A stretch of 64,000 nucleotides of DNA from Campylobacter sp. CCS1377. Its GTDB lineage: Bacteria; Campylobacterota; Campylobacteria; Campylobacterales; Campylobacteraceae. The DNA lies in the NCBI RefSeq assembly GCF_040008265.1, contig NZ_CP155620.1, positions 372,001 through 436,000 on the forward strand. The letters are read 5' to 3'. Positions 26,295-35,808 of the stretch are shown here, piece after piece (within the stretch, counting starts at the first letter, position 1; each line of letters opens with the position of its first letter). A model generated the notes under the pieces. It had not been told where the DNA came from. It worked only from the letters and a program-made list of their open reading frames with translations, and did no database searches. A program made the position numbers and the translations under genes.

Positions 26295-27170
26295 TCAAGG
26301 ATTTAACAAAATCAAACTCACCGCCATCACCGCCATTCCTAAAACAAGTCCATAAAGGCTATCGTGGGCTTTATCATAAGTTTTCGCAGCAGGTAACAAC
26401 TCATCAAAAGAAATAAACACCATAATCCCAGCCACTACAGCAAAAGTGATAGCCAAGGTAAGCTCATTCATAATAGGCAAGATTAAAAACGCCCCTACAA
26501 ACGCTCCTATAGGTTCAGCCACACCAGAAAGTGCCGAGTAGATAAAAGCTTTTTTCTTATCATTTGTAGCATGATAGATTGGTAAAGAAACCGCCATTCC
26601 TTCAGGGATATTATGTATCGCTACTGCTACGGCAATGGCTATGCCAAAACTTAGATTATCAAGACTTGAAATAAAAGTTGCAAAACCTTCTGGAAAATTA
26701 TGTATAGCAATAGCAAGTGCGGTAAAAATTCCTGTTCTTTTTAAAGCTTTTACATTAATTTTTTTTAAAGGTTCGCCTGCGTGAAAAGTTGGTGCTTTTT
26801 CATTTTTCTTAGGCAAAGGACAAATTTTAAGCTCGCTTAAATCCTCTTTTGGCTCGTGCGGATTGACATCTTCAGGGATGAATTTGTCAATGATAGCCGA
26901 TAAGAAAATCCCACCAAAAAAGCACAAAAGTGCCAAAAGTTCCCCATAACTTGAATTATAATATTTCTTAAAATCTACAAAAGATGAAGGTAAAATTTCC
27001 ATGAAAGAAATATATATCATCACCCCAGCAGAAAAACCAAGTCCAAAAGAAAGGATTCTAAGATTATCATTTTTGCTAAAAAATGCTATCACAGAACCAA
27101 TAGCTGTTGAAAGTCCGGCTAAGATGGTCAAAGCCATCGCTACTAAAATTTGATCTAATGTAAATTCCAT
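26295..27170 (-). CDS. zupT: ZIP-family zinc transporter ZupT
   Basis: A 291-residue ZIP transporter with eight membrane segments. The two metal-site motifs HNFPEG and HNIPEG lie in TM4/TM5, and a histidine-containing cytoplasmic loop lies before TM4 (about 100-135: CPLPKKNEKAPTFHAGEP). It imports zinc and perhaps other divalent metals. The start is ATG at 27170. A Fur/Zur-like inverted repeat lies upstream. It is convergent with cdtC. In C. jejuni zupT (Cj0263) is elsewhere, as I recall. Confidence 0.92.
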   Translation of the reverse strand: MEFTLDQILVAMALTILAGLSTAIGSVIAFFSKNDNLRILSFGLGFSAGVMIYISFMEILPSSFVDFKKYYNSSYGELLALLCFFGGIFLSAIIDKFIPEDVNPHEPKEDLSELKICPLPKKNEKAPTFHAGEPLKKINVKALKRTGIFTALAIAIHNFPEGFATFISSLDNLSFGIAIAVAVAIHNIPEGMAVSLPIYHATNDKKKAFIYSALSGVAEPIGAFVGAFLILPIMNELTLAITFAVVAGIMVFISFDELLPAAKTYDKAHDSLYGLVLGMAVMAVSLILLNP

Positions 27171-27211
27171 GGCAAGGATTATAGCAAAAAATTAGTAAAT
27201 AAATTTTATTT

Positions 27212-27231
27212 ATTGATAATAATTATTAATA
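27212..27231. promoter_or_regulatory. Fur/Zur-like inverted repeat before zupT
   Basis: TTGATAATAATTATTAA (inside 27212-27231) is a near-perfect 8-1-8 inverted repeat with GATAAT half-sites, about 45 bp before the zupT start. It is typical of a Fur-family operator. Confidence 0.4.
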
Positions 27232-27282
27232 ATATTTAACTTTAATTTTCAAAAAATAGCAAAGTCTTAAGTGAAAATTGGC

Positions 27283-27288
27283 TATGAT
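27283..27288 (+). promoter_or_regulatory. lpxB operon -10 box
   Basis: GGCTATGATTT gives TATGAT at 27283-27288, 30 bp before the lpxB ATG. Confidence 0.4.
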
Positions 27289-27317
27289 TTCGCTTTAAAA
27301 TTTAAAAAAGAGAGAGA

Positions 27318-28412
27318 ATGAAAAATTTTTTAGTATGTGCCTTAGAGCCTTCTGCAAATTTGCATTTAAAAGAAGTTTTAAAAGCTTATAAAAAAGATTT
27401 TGGAGAATTTGAACTTTATGGAATTTATGATGAGAGTTTGTGCGAAGAATTTGCTTTAAATTTCAAACCATTGTATAGTTCTCATGAATTTAGTGCTATG
27501 GGTTTTATAGAGGTTTTACCACTCATTTTAAAAGCCAAAAGAGCCATAAAAGAGCTAGTAAATTTAAGTCTTACTCAAAAAATTGATGCGATTTTATGTA
27601 TAGATTCTCCTGCTTTTAACATACCTTTTGCAAAGGCTTTAAAAAAAGCAAATTTAAAAACAAAAAGAATTTATTATATCTTGCCTCAAGTTTGGGCATG
27701 GAAAAAAGGGCGTATTCCTATTATAGAAAGTCATTTTGATATTTTAGCTTCTATCTTACCTTTTGATGAGAAATTTTTTAGCAAAAGCACTTTTGTAGGA
27801 CATCCACTCTTAGATGAGATTAAAGAATTTAAAAATGAAAATGATATTAAAAATTTGCTAGAAAAAAAAGAAAATGAAAAAATTATCGCTTTCTTACCAG
27901 GCTCAAGACACAGTGAAATTAAGCGTCTGATGCCTATTTTTAAAGAGCTTTCACTTAAATTTAATGGTGAAAAAATCCTTTGCGTACCACCATTTAATCT
28001 TAAAAAACTAGAAATTTATGGCGATATCAAAGAATTTAAGATAGAAAACAATACACCAAAGGTTCTTAAAAAAGCTGATTTTGCTTTTATTTGTAGTGGA
28101 ACAGCTACGCTTGAAGCTGCGCTTGTTGGCACACCTTTTATATTAGCTTATAAGGCAAAAACCATCGATATTTTCATTGCAAAACTTTTTGTGAAATTAA
28201 AACACATTGGCCTTGCAAATATCTTTTGTGATTTTGCTAACAAAAGCGAATTAAATCCTGAATTTTTACAAGATGAAGTGAATGTGGATAACTTATATAA
28301 TGCCTATAATAAATATGATTATAAGGCATTTTTTGATAAAGTAGATTTTTTAAAAGAATATTTAAAATTTGGAAGTGCGAAAAATCTCGCTAAAATCTTA
28401 AATGAAATTTAA
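27318..28412 (+). CDS. lpxB: lipid-A-disaccharide synthase
   Basis: A 364-residue family 19 glycosyltransferase that joins lipid X to UDP-diacylglucosamine in lipid A synthesis at the inner membrane. It has [15 protein letters not shown] at the N-terminus, [52 protein letters not shown] and [12 protein letters not shown]. It starts a cluster with greA, eptC and a LpxH-like phosphatase, so three of four genes act on lipid A. Confidence 0.95.
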   Translation: MKNFLVCALEPSANLHLKEVLKAYKKDFGEFELYGIYDESLCEEFALNFKPLYSSHEFSAMGFIEVLPLILKAKRAIKELVNLSLTQKIDAILCIDSPAFNIPFAKALKKANLKTKRIYYILPQVWAWKKGRIPIIESHFDILASILPFDEKFFSKSTFVGHPLLDEIKEFKNENDIKNLLEKKENEKIIAFLPGSRHSEIKRLMPIFKELSLKFNGEKILCVPPFNLKKLEIYGDIKEFKIENNTPKVLKKADFAFICSGTATLEAALVGTPFILAYKAKTIDIFIAKLFVKLKHIGLANIFCDFANKSELNPEFLQDEVNVDNLYNAYNKYDYKAFFDKVDFLKEYLKFGSAKNLAKILNEI

Positions 28413-28423
28413 AAGGATGGATA

Positions 28424-28909
28424 ATGCAAAAAGAACCTATGAGTCAATTTGGATATGATAAATTAGTTGCCGAGTTAAAAGATTTAAAAGATAATCAACG
28501 CCCAGCTGTTGTGATAGAAATTGATACCGCAAGAAGTCATGGAGATTTAAAAGAAAACGCAGAATATCACGCCGCAAGAGAAAAACAAGCTTTAATAGAA
28601 AGTCGCATCGCAGAGCTTAGTGATTTGATCGCAAGGGCACAAGTTATTGATCCTTCATCTTATGAGCATGATAGTGTAAAATTTGGTTCAACTGTGGTGA
28701 TTATGGATTTAGATACAGAAAAAGAAAGTAAATATACTTTAGTTGGAATTTGTGAAGGAAATTTGGATAAAGGTTATATTTCCATAGCTTCGCCTATAGC
28801 AAGGGCTATGCTGGGAAAAAAAGAAGGAGATGATTTTAAAGTGCGTTTGCCAAAAGGTGAAAGCGAGTTTGAAATTGTTTCCATAGAGTACAAAGCCTTG
28901 GAGTTTTGA
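28424..28909 (+). CDS. greA: transcription elongation factor GreA
   Basis: A 161-residue GreA. The N-terminal coiled coil (about 8-80) carries the acidic tip [15 protein letters not shown], which rescues stalled RNA polymerase. The C-terminal globular domain ends [13 protein letters not shown]. Start ATG at 28424 after AAAGGATGGATA. Its stop TGA overlaps the eptC ATG (TGATG). Confidence 0.94.
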   Translation: MQKEPMSQFGYDKLVAELKDLKDNQRPAVVIEIDTARSHGDLKENAEYHAAREKQALIESRIAELSDLIARAQVIDPSSYEHDSVKFGSTVVIMDLDTEKESKYTLVGICEGNLDKGYISIASPIARAMLGKKEGDDFKVRLPKGESEFEIVSIEYKALEF

Positions 28910-30642
28910 TGGTAAAACAAAGATATTTTGATTTTATTGTTAAGTATTTTCCATATATATCTTTAATTTTTATATTAGATATCAGTATATCTTTATGGTG
29001 GAGTTATTTGACTTTTGAACGCGATATTTTAGAGTGGCTTATTTTTAAAGCACTAAAAAATATCGTTATTGTTTTTGTATTAAATATTTTCATCATTCAT
29101 ATTTTTTTCCTTTTTTTAAAGGAAAAAGCTAGATTTTTTTTGTATTTTATTACTATATATGCAATTTTTGCTTTTATCTTGCAAGGATATTTACTAGCAA
29201 ATTATTCTACTAAATTTAATCCTTTATTTATAGATCTTATTTTTCAGACGGATTTGAAAGAAATTCGTGAATTTGCTGAATTTTATATCGATTTTAAGTT
29301 AATAGTCACTTGTGTTTTATTTTTCTTTTGTGTTTTTTTATGGTTTATTTTTACTAAAAAAAATCAAAAATATCTACATATATCCAATAAAAAAATATTA
29401 ACAGGAATGTGTTTTATTTATATTGCAGTGATTTTGGGTTTAGTATTAGATTGTGCAAATCGCTATTTTGCTAAAAAACATGGGATAAATTCTATAGATA
29501 AGATTAATTTTAGTTTTTTGATTGATATTCCAGAGCAATTTTTTAGATTCTATTCCAATAATGGTATATGGGCTAATTATAATTTTTATCTAAATAATTA
29601 TGAAAAAGTTGCAAATTCTTATAGGGGGGGGGTGAGCGTTGAGAAGAAAATTCCTTATATTATCCTTGTTATCGGTGAAAGTACCCAGAGAAATTATATG
29701 AGTTTGTATGGCTATAATTTAGAAACCACACCTAATTTAAAAGTGTTGGAAAGAAATGGAAATTTAATTAAATTTAATGATGTTATATCACCTTTTGCAA
29801 GCACTCAAGCATCGCTTAGAAGGGTTATGAATTTTTCAAATATTGAAAATGAAGAAAATTGGCATGATAGATTAAATATCGTTGATTTATTTGAATTAGC
29901 GGGTTATAAGAGTATTTTTATATCTAATCACGAACCTATGAGTGGCCATACAAGTATTACTACTGCTGTGGCAAATCGTGCAGAAGAAACTATTTTTCTA
30001 AATAAATTTGCAACAGATGATAAAATTTTTACTAAGGCATTGGATGCTGAAATGTTGTCACTTATTGAAGATAGAATAAATAAGAAAGATTTTTTTATTT
30101 TGCAACTAATGGGAACACATTTTAGATACGATAGAAGGTATGATAAAGGCTTTGCTAAATTTAATGCAGATGATATTGATAGAAATCTTGAAATTGAAGA
30201 GAAAGAAATTGTGGCCACTTATGCAAATTCTGTCCTTTATAATGATTATTTTGTAAATGAAATTTTTGATTTATTTAAAGATAAAGAAGTTGTTATTGTT
30301 TATATGAGTGATCATGGAGAAAGTGTATATGAGTATAGAGATAGAGCGGAGCATTTTGTGACTTCAAAATTTACTGCTGAAATTCCGTTTTTTTTCATAG
30401 TAAGTAACAAATTTAAACAAAATAATCCTAAGTTAGTAGATAAAATACTTAAAGCAAAAGATAGGCCTTTTATGATTGATGATTTAATCCATGTAATGGT
30501 AACTATTGGAGGTATTAAAGTCAAAGATTATGAAGCTACAAGAGATGTATTAAGTAAAGATTTCAACACTAAAAGAATTCGATTTTTTAATGGTAAAGTT
30601 GATTATGATAAGACATTAAAAAGTGAGAAGGCAAAGCATTGA
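28909..30642 (+). CDS. eptC: phosphoethanolamine transferase (EptC-like), with G9 tract
   Basis: A 577-residue inner-membrane enzyme with four or five N-terminal membrane segments (about 15-170) and a periplasmic sulfatase-type catalytic domain (about 245-560). The catalytic GESTQRNYMSLYGYNLETTPN and the metal motif SDHGES are present. In C. jejuni EptC (Cj0256) adds phosphoethanolamine to lipid A, the flagellar rod protein FlgG and glycans. I use the ATG at 28909. A run of nine G's at 29624-29632 encodes RGGV at about residue 239, in the linker before the catalytic domain. In the present state the frame is open; a one-base change would truncate the protein before the catalytic domain. Confidence 0.93.
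   Translation: MVKQRYFDFIVKYFPYISLIFILDISISLWWSYLTFERDILEWLIFKALKNIVIVFVLNIFIIHIFFLFLKEKARFFLYFITIYAIFAFILQGYLLANYSTKFNPLFIDLIFQTDLKEIREFAEFYIDFKLIVTCVLFFFCVFLWFIFTKKNQKYLHISNKKILTGMCFIYIAVILGLVLDCANRYFAKKHGINSIDKINFSFLIDIPEQFFRFYSNNGIWANYNFYLNNYEKVANSYRGGVSVEKKIPYIILVIGESTQRNYMSLYGYNLETTPNLKVLERNGNLIKFNDVISPFASTQASLRRVMNFSNIENEENWHDRLNIVDLFELAGYKSIFISNHEPMSGHTSITTAVANRAEETIFLNKFATDDKIFTKALDAEMLSLIEDRINKKDFFILQLMGTHFRYDRRYDKGFAKFNADDIDRNLEIEEKEIVATYANSVLYNDYFVNEIFDLFKDKEVVIVYMSDHGESVYEYRDRAEHFVTSKFTAEIPFFFIVSNKFKQNNPKLVDKILKAKDRPFMIDDLIHVMVTIGGIKVKDYEATRDVLSKDFNTKRIRFFNGKVDYDKTLKSEKAKH
29624..29632 (+). repeat. poly-G tract (G9) inside eptC
   Basis: Nine consecutive G's in DNA where such runs are rare. 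This is the standard substrate for slipped-strand phase variation in Campylobacter. The tract is currently in frame. Confidence 0.9.
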
Positions 30643-31370
30643 TTTTTATACAAAATAAAGCAATCTTAATTGCTGATGCACATGAAAATGAAGAAAGAAG
30701 AGGGTTTTGGGAATTTTTACAAGCTTTAAAAAATGGTGAAATTTCTACCCCGCAACTCATTTTAATGGGTGATATTTTCGATTTATTAATAGGCGAAATT
30801 TCTGCTACTCATGATTTCGCAAAGCCTTATATAGATTTACTTGAAGAATTAACCAAGAAAATAGAAATTATTTATTTAGAAGGAAATCATGATTTTAATT
30901 TAAAAAATCTTTTTAGAAATGTTAAAGTTTTTGATATTAATTCTCAACCTTTAGAGTGTTTTTTTACAAAAGATGAAAATCAAAAAATTCAATTGGCCCA
31001 TGGAGATATTTTTTTAAAGCCTTTTTTGCAATTTATACTAAAAACTTTAAGAAATCACTATTTATTAATTTTTTTAAATTTTCTAAATAACATTACCTTT
31101 CATGCCATTTCAAAACAAATTTTAAAAAATCAAACAAACAAAAATCTTTTTTACAAAATAGATAATTTTGATAATCTAGTTCAAAAAAGATATGAAAAAT
31201 ATCAAGCAAATGGACATTGGGTCATCGAAGGACACTATCATCAAAATTTTATTTTCAATACAGAAAAAATTAATTATATTAACTTACCAAGTTTTGCATA
31301 TGAGAGAAGTTTTTTTGTAGTAGAATGCCAAGACAAAGTAAAATTTCAAGAACAGAAGTTGAGGTGTTGA
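30639..31370 (+). CDS. calcineurin-like metallophosphoesterase, LpxH/LpxJ-type
   Basis: A 243-residue metallophosphoesterase with motifs D-x-H (IADAHEN), GD-x-x-D (MGDIFDLLIG), GNHD (YLEGNHDFNL), HGD (LAHGDIFLK) and GHYH (IEGHYHQNF). Epsilonproteobacteria use a LpxJ protein of this fold to hydrolyse UDP-2,3-diacylglucosamine. Its place after lpxB makes that the best guess, but I cannot separate LpxH, LpxJ or another phosphatase by eye. It starts with a TTG that overlaps the eptC stop (CATTGATT), so its translation is probably coupled to eptC. Confidence 0.75.
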   Translation: MIFIQNKAILIADAHENEERRGFWEFLQALKNGEISTPQLILMGDIFDLLIGEISATHDFAKPYIDLLEELTKKIEIIYLEGNHDFNLKNLFRNVKVFDINSQPLECFFTKDENQKIQLAHGDIFLKPFLQFILKTLRNHYLLIFLNFLNNITFHAISKQILKNQTNKNLFYKIDNFDNLVQKRYEKYQANGHWVIEGHYHQNFIFNTEKINYINLPSFAYERSFFVVECQDKVKFQEQKLRC

Positions 31371-31371
31371 A

Positions 31372-32328
31372 ATGTTTGAAGAAAATATCGTAAAAACGGG
31401 TTCAAATGAAATGGAGCTTGTTGATTTTCGTATCTTTAAACAAGGTCAAGATAAGGTTTATGAAGGAATTTATGGAGTTAATGTCTCCAAAGTGAGAGAA
31501 ATCATAAAAATTCCTAGCCTTACAGAGCTACCAGGAGTACCTGATTATATCGAAGGAATATTTGACCTTCGTGGTGTGGTAATTCCGGTTGTTAATCTTG
31601 CCAAGTGGATGCAAATCAAAGAGCCAGAAGGAGCTATGTTAAAGCCTAGAGTGATCATTACTGAATTCAGTAATATTCTTATAGGTTTTATCGTTCATGA
31701 GGCAAAAAGAATTCGCCGTATTAATTGGAAGGATATTGAGCCAGCTACTTTTTCTACAGGATCTGGAGCTTTAGATAAGGGTAAGATCACGGGTGTAACG
31801 CGTATAGAAAATGATGAGGTATTGCTTATATTGGATCTTGAGAGTGTGGTAGAAGAGCTTGGCATATATTCTCCAAGAAGCGATATTGATTATTCTCAAA
31901 TTGAAAAATTTAGTGGTACAGCATTAATTTTAGATGATAGCTTAACTGCTAGAAAACGCGTTAAAGAAATGTTACAAAAAATGGGACTTCATATTGTAGA
32001 AGCTAAGGATGGAGTTGAAGGGATTGAAAAACTCGAAGAACTTTATCAGCTTTATGGTGAAGATTTACATAAGCATTTAAAAATTATAGTAAGTGATGTT
32101 GAGATGCCACAAATGGATGGTTTCCATTTCGCAGCTCATTTAAAAGCTGATGTAAGATTTAAAAACATTCCTATAGTATTTAATTCATCTTTGTCAAATG
32201 AATTTATGAATGAAAAAGGCGTTCAAGAAGCAGGCGGAGAAAGTTATTTGGTTAAATTTAATGCAGGTGACTTTTTTGCTGAAATAGCGCGTGTATTAAA
32301 AGAGCGTCAAGTACAGGAACAGGAGTAA
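31372..32328 (+). CDS. cheV: chemotaxis coupling/response protein CheV
   Basis: A 318-residue protein with an N-terminal CheW-like domain (about 15-165) and a C-terminal receiver domain (about 182-310). ALILDDSLTARKRV and IVSDVEMPQMDGFHF mark the acidic pocket and the phosphorylatable aspartate. The usual Lys-Pro near the end appears as VKFNAGDFF. CheV couples receptors to CheA and is adjusted by phosphorylation. It is followed closely by cheA and cheW. Confidence 0.93.
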   Translation: MFEENIVKTGSNEMELVDFRIFKQGQDKVYEGIYGVNVSKVREIIKIPSLTELPGVPDYIEGIFDLRGVVIPVVNLAKWMQIKEPEGAMLKPRVIITEFSNILIGFIVHEAKRIRRINWKDIEPATFSTGSGALDKGKITGVTRIENDEVLLILDLESVVEELGIYSPRSDIDYSQIEKFSGTALILDDSLTARKRVKEMLQKMGLHIVEAKDGVEGIEKLEELYQLYGEDLHKHLKIIVSDVEMPQMDGFHFAAHLKADVRFKNIPIVFNSSLSNEFMNEKGVQEAGGESYLVKFNAGDFFAEIARVLKERQVQEQE

Positions 32329-32331
32329 GAT

Positions 32332-34659
32332 ATGGAAGATATGCAAGAAATACTTGAAGATTTTTTGGTTGAAGCTTTTGAGTTAGTTGAGCAAATCGAC
32401 CATGATTTAGTGGAGTTGGAAACTAATCCAGAAGATTTAGAGCTGTTAAATAGTATATTTCGCGTTGCTCATACCATTAAGGGTTCATCAAGCTTTTTAA
32501 ATTTTGATGTTTTGACAAAACTTACTCATCATATGGAAGATGTTTTAAACAAAGCAAGACACGGAGAGTTGAAAATTACTCCAGATATCATGGATGTGGT
32601 TTTGGAGTCAGTTGATAGAATGAAAACTTTGCTTAATTCTATTAGGGATAATGGCAATGATACGGCTATTGGAATGGATATAGAGCCAATTTGCACAAAA
32701 TTAACTGCAATTTCTGAAGGCAATGACAATAGCTCCGCTGAGATAAACTCTAGTGAGAATTCTGATGCAATTTCACAACCACAAACACAAGAAACATCAG
32801 CATCAGAACAAATAAAAGAGGAGCCAGAAATTGATGTAAATCAGTTAAGCGACTCTGAAGTTGAAGCTGAAATTGAAAGACTTTTAAAAGTCAGAAAAGC
32901 AGAGGATCAAGCTAGAAGAGAGAGAAAAAAACAAGAAGAAAAGGCTAATGTGGCCAAACAAGCTCCTAAAACACAAACAAATTCTGGAGCTAATGCAGAT
33001 AAAAAAGTTCCTGCTGTAGGTGGTGCAAATAGCTCATCTATGGATCAAACTATCCGTGTTGAAGTAAAAAGGCTTGATCATTTAATGAATTTAATTGGCG
33101 AACTTGTTTTGGGTAAAAACCGTTTGCTTAAAATTTATGATGATGTAGAAGAGCGTTATGAAGGAGAAAAATTCCTAGAAGAGCTTAATCAAGTCGTAGG
33201 TCAATTAAGCATCATAACAACTGATGTCCAACTTGCGGTTATGAAAACAAGAATGCAACCAATTGCGAAGGTTTTTAATAAATTTCCAAGAGTTGTGCGT
33301 GATTTAAGTCGTGAGCTTGGTAAGCAAATGGAGCTTGAAATTTCAGGTGAAGAAACAGAACTTGATAAGTCTATTGTCGAAGAAATAGGTGATCCTATTA
33401 TGCATATGATTAGAAATTCATGTGATCATGGTATAGAAGATCCAGCCACACGCTTGGCATTAGGAAAGCCAGAAAAGGGTATAGTGCAGCTTAAGGCCTA
33501 TAATGAAGGTAATCATATTGTTGTGGAAATTACCGATGATGGTAAGGGGCTTGATGCTAATGCACTTAAAGTAAAAGCAATTGAGAAGAATTTAATTACT
33601 GAAAGAGAAGCGGAGCAAATGAGCGATAAGGAGGCTTTTGCTTTGATTTTTAAACCTGGTTTTTCAATGGCTGCGAAGGTAACAAATGTTTCAGGTCGTG
33701 GTGTGGGTATGGATGTTGTTAAAACGAATATTGAAAAACTTAATGGTGTTATTGAAATAGACAGTGAATTGGGTAAAGGAAGTTCATTTAAACTTAAAAT
33801 TCCATTAACTCTAGCAATCATTCAATCTTTGCTTGTAGGAACTCAAGAAGAGTTTTATGCTATACCACTTGCAAGTGTTCTTGAAACGGTTAGAGTGCCA
33901 ATTGATAATATTTATACAATTGAAGGTAAAAATGTCTTGCGTTTAAGAGATGAAGTTCTTTCTCTTGTAAGACTTTCAGATGTTTTTGGAGTTAAGCAAG
34001 TTCTTGAAGGTGGTGATCAAACTTATGTGGTTGTTGTGGGTATTGCTGAAAGTAAACTAGGTATTATTGTAGATACTCTTGTGGGTCAAGAAGAGATTGT
34101 TATTAAATCCATGGGTGATTATTTGCAAAATATTCAAGGCATTGCTGGAGCTACCATTCGTGGTGATGGTAGGGTAACTCTGATTGTTGATGTGGGCGCC
34201 ATGATGGATATGGCAAAGGAAATTAAGGTAGATATTAAGGCTCAGATTGAATCAAGTGCGAAAAAACCAAAAGAAAAACCAAGTGATTATAAAGTTTTAA
34301 TTGTGGACGATTCTAAGATGGATAGAACTTTAATGCAAAAATCCTTAGAGCCGCTTGGAGTTTCAACTTTAGAAGCCACAAATGGTGTTGAAGCTTTAGG
34401 TCTTATTAAATCTAATGAGCATGATATCGATGCAGTATTGATTGATATTGAGATGCCAAGAATGGATGGTTATACTTTAGCAGGCGAAATTAGAAAGTAT
34501 TCTAAATACCGCTATTTGCCTTTAATTGCTGTAACTTCAAGAACAAGCAAAACTGATCGTTTAAGAGGCGTTGAAGTAGGAATGACTGAGTATATCACTA
34601 AGCCTTATTCGCCAGAATACTTAGAAAATGTAGTCAGAAAGAATTTAAAATTAGGATAA
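32332..34659 (+). CDS. cheA: chemotaxis histidine kinase CheA with C-terminal receiver
   Basis: A 775-residue hybrid kinase. The HPt domain has the phospho-histidine in RVAHTIKGSSSFL (about residue 48). A charged Ala/Lys/Glu/Gln linker (about 130-240) precedes the dimerisation part (HLMNLIGELVLGKNR). The ATPase domain carries HMIRNSCDHGIEDP, ITDDGKGLD and GRGVGMDVV. A CheW-like domain follows, then a receiver domain (about 655-770: VLIVDDSKMDRTLMQ, VLIDIEMPRMDGYTL, ITKPYSPEYL). The receiver fusion is normal in Campylobacter. It drives the flagellar response with CheV, CheW and CheY. Confidence 0.96.
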   Translation: MEDMQEILEDFLVEAFELVEQIDHDLVELETNPEDLELLNSIFRVAHTIKGSSSFLNFDVLTKLTHHMEDVLNKARHGELKITPDIMDVVLESVDRMKTLLNSIRDNGNDTAIGMDIEPICTKLTAISEGNDNSSAEINSSENSDAISQPQTQETSASEQIKEEPEIDVNQLSDSEVEAEIERLLKVRKAEDQARRERKKQEEKANVAKQAPKTQTNSGANADKKVPAVGGANSSSMDQTIRVEVKRLDHLMNLIGELVLGKNRLLKIYDDVEERYEGEKFLEELNQVVGQLSIITTDVQLAVMKTRMQPIAKVFNKFPRVVRDLSRELGKQMELEISGEETELDKSIVEEIGDPIMHMIRNSCDHGIEDPATRLALGKPEKGIVQLKAYNEGNHIVVEITDDGKGLDANALKVKAIEKNLITEREAEQMSDKEAFALIFKPGFSMAAKVTNVSGRGVGMDVVKTNIEKLNGVIEIDSELGKGSSFKLKIPLTLAIIQSLLVGTQEEFYAIPLASVLETVRVPIDNIYTIEGKNVLRLRDEVLSLVRLSDVFGVKQVLEGGDQTYVVVVGIAESKLGIIVDTLVGQEEIVIKSMGDYLQNIQGIAGATIRGDGRVTLIVDVGAMMDMAKEIKVDIKAQIESSAKKPKEKPSDYKVLIVDDSKMDRTLMQKSLEPLGVSTLEATNGVEALGLIKSNEHDIDAVLIDIEMPRMDGYTLAGEIRKYSKYRYLPLIAVTSRTSKTDRLRGVEVGMTEYITKPYSPEYLENVVRKNLKLG

Positions 34660-34663
34660 TGTC

Positions 34664-35182
34664 ATGAGTGAGAAATTAAATCAAATTTTGCAAAGACAAA
34701 AAACGCAAATCGCAGGTGTTGGCACAAACCATAGTGATGATGATATTATTCAGTTGGTTGGCTTTGTGGTTGGGGAAGAGGAATATGCTATTCCAATTCT
34801 TAATATCCAAGAAATTATCAAACCTATAGAATATACAAGAGTTCCTAGTGTTCCTTCTTATGTTTTAGGTGTATTTAATATGAGAGGAAATGTTATGCCT
34901 CTCATTGATTTGGCTCAAAGATTTAATTTGGGTAGTTCAAAGATGACTCCTCAAACTCGTTACATAGTGCTTAAAGGGGAAAGCAATGGCAGTGGTGTTG
35001 GAGGAAATGCTGGTTTTGTGATAGATAGACTTACTGAAGCTATTAAAATTCACAGAAGCAGGATTGATCCGCCACCTGAGACTTTATTGAAAGAAAAGGG
35101 TATGATTTATGGTATAGGTAAAAGAGATGATAATATCCTTACTATATTAAAAGTTGAAGCTCTTTTAAAGCGTGAATTTTAA
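34664..35182 (+). CDS. cheW: chemotaxis coupling protein CheW
   Basis: A 172-residue CheW domain protein linking receptors to CheA. QLVGFVVGEEEYAIPILNIQEIIKPIEYTRVPSVPSYVLGVFNMRGNVMPLIDL-type motifs are plain. It starts 4 bp after cheA, and its stop overlaps the serB ATG (TAATG). Confidence 0.95.
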   Translation: MSEKLNQILQRQKTQIAGVGTNHSDDDIIQLVGFVVGEEEYAIPILNIQEIIKPIEYTRVPSVPSYVLGVFNMRGNVMPLIDLAQRFNLGSSKMTPQTRYIVLKGESNGSGVGGNAGFVIDRLTEAIKIHRSRIDPPPETLLKEKGMIYGIGKRDDNILTILKVEALLKREF

Positions 35183-35808
35183 TGATAAAACTTTGTGTTT
35201 TTGATTTTGATTCCACTTTAATGGATGGAGAAACCATAGATATTTTAGCGAATGTCTATGGGGTAGGTGATGAAGTTAAGGCGATCACGCAAAAAGCTAT
35301 GGATGGGGAGCTTGATTTTTTTGAAAGCTTAGTTCAAAGAGTGTCTTTGCTTAAGAATATGAAATACCAAACTGTTTTAGAGGTATGCAAAACCTTGCCA
35401 TTGATGAAAGGAAGTTGTGAGCTTATTGAATTTTTGCATTCTAAGCAGATCAGAACTGTTGTTTTTAGCGGAGGTTTTCATGAGGGCATTGATTTTGCTC
35501 AAGAAAAATTAAATTTCAGCTTAGGTTTTGCAAATTTTTTGCATCATAAAGATGGGATTTTAACCGGTCTTGTTGGCGGAGAAATTATGTTTGCAAATTC
35601 TAAAGGATTTATGCTTCAAAGGTTAAAGAAATTTCTAAATTTAAAAAATGAAGAAGTAATGTGTGTTGGCGATGGGGCTAATGATATTGCTATGTTTAAA
35701 GAAAGTGGTTTAAAAATAGCATTTTGTGCAAAACAAATTTTAAAAACTTATGCAGATATTTGCGTAGATGAAAAAGATTTAAAAGAGATTATAAAGGTAA
35801 TAAAATGA
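35182..35808 (+). CDS. serB: phosphoserine phosphatase
   Basis: A 208-residue HAD-family phosphatase making serine from phosphoserine. The nucleophile motif is VFDFDSTLMDGETID, with SGGF for motif II and GDGANDIAMFK for motifs III/IV. Start ATG overlapping the cheW stop; its own stop overlaps tal. SerC, the preceding enzyme of the path, is at 53221. Confidence 0.92.
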   Translation: MIKLCVFDFDSTLMDGETIDILANVYGVGDEVKAITQKAMDGELDFFESLVQRVSLLKNMKYQTVLEVCKTLPLMKGSCELIEFLHSKQIRTVVFSGGFHEGIDFAQEKLNFSLGFANFLHHKDGILTGLVGGEIMFANSKGFMLQRLKKFLNLKNEEVMCVGDGANDIAMFKESGLKIAFCAKQILKTYADICVDEKDLKEIIKVIK

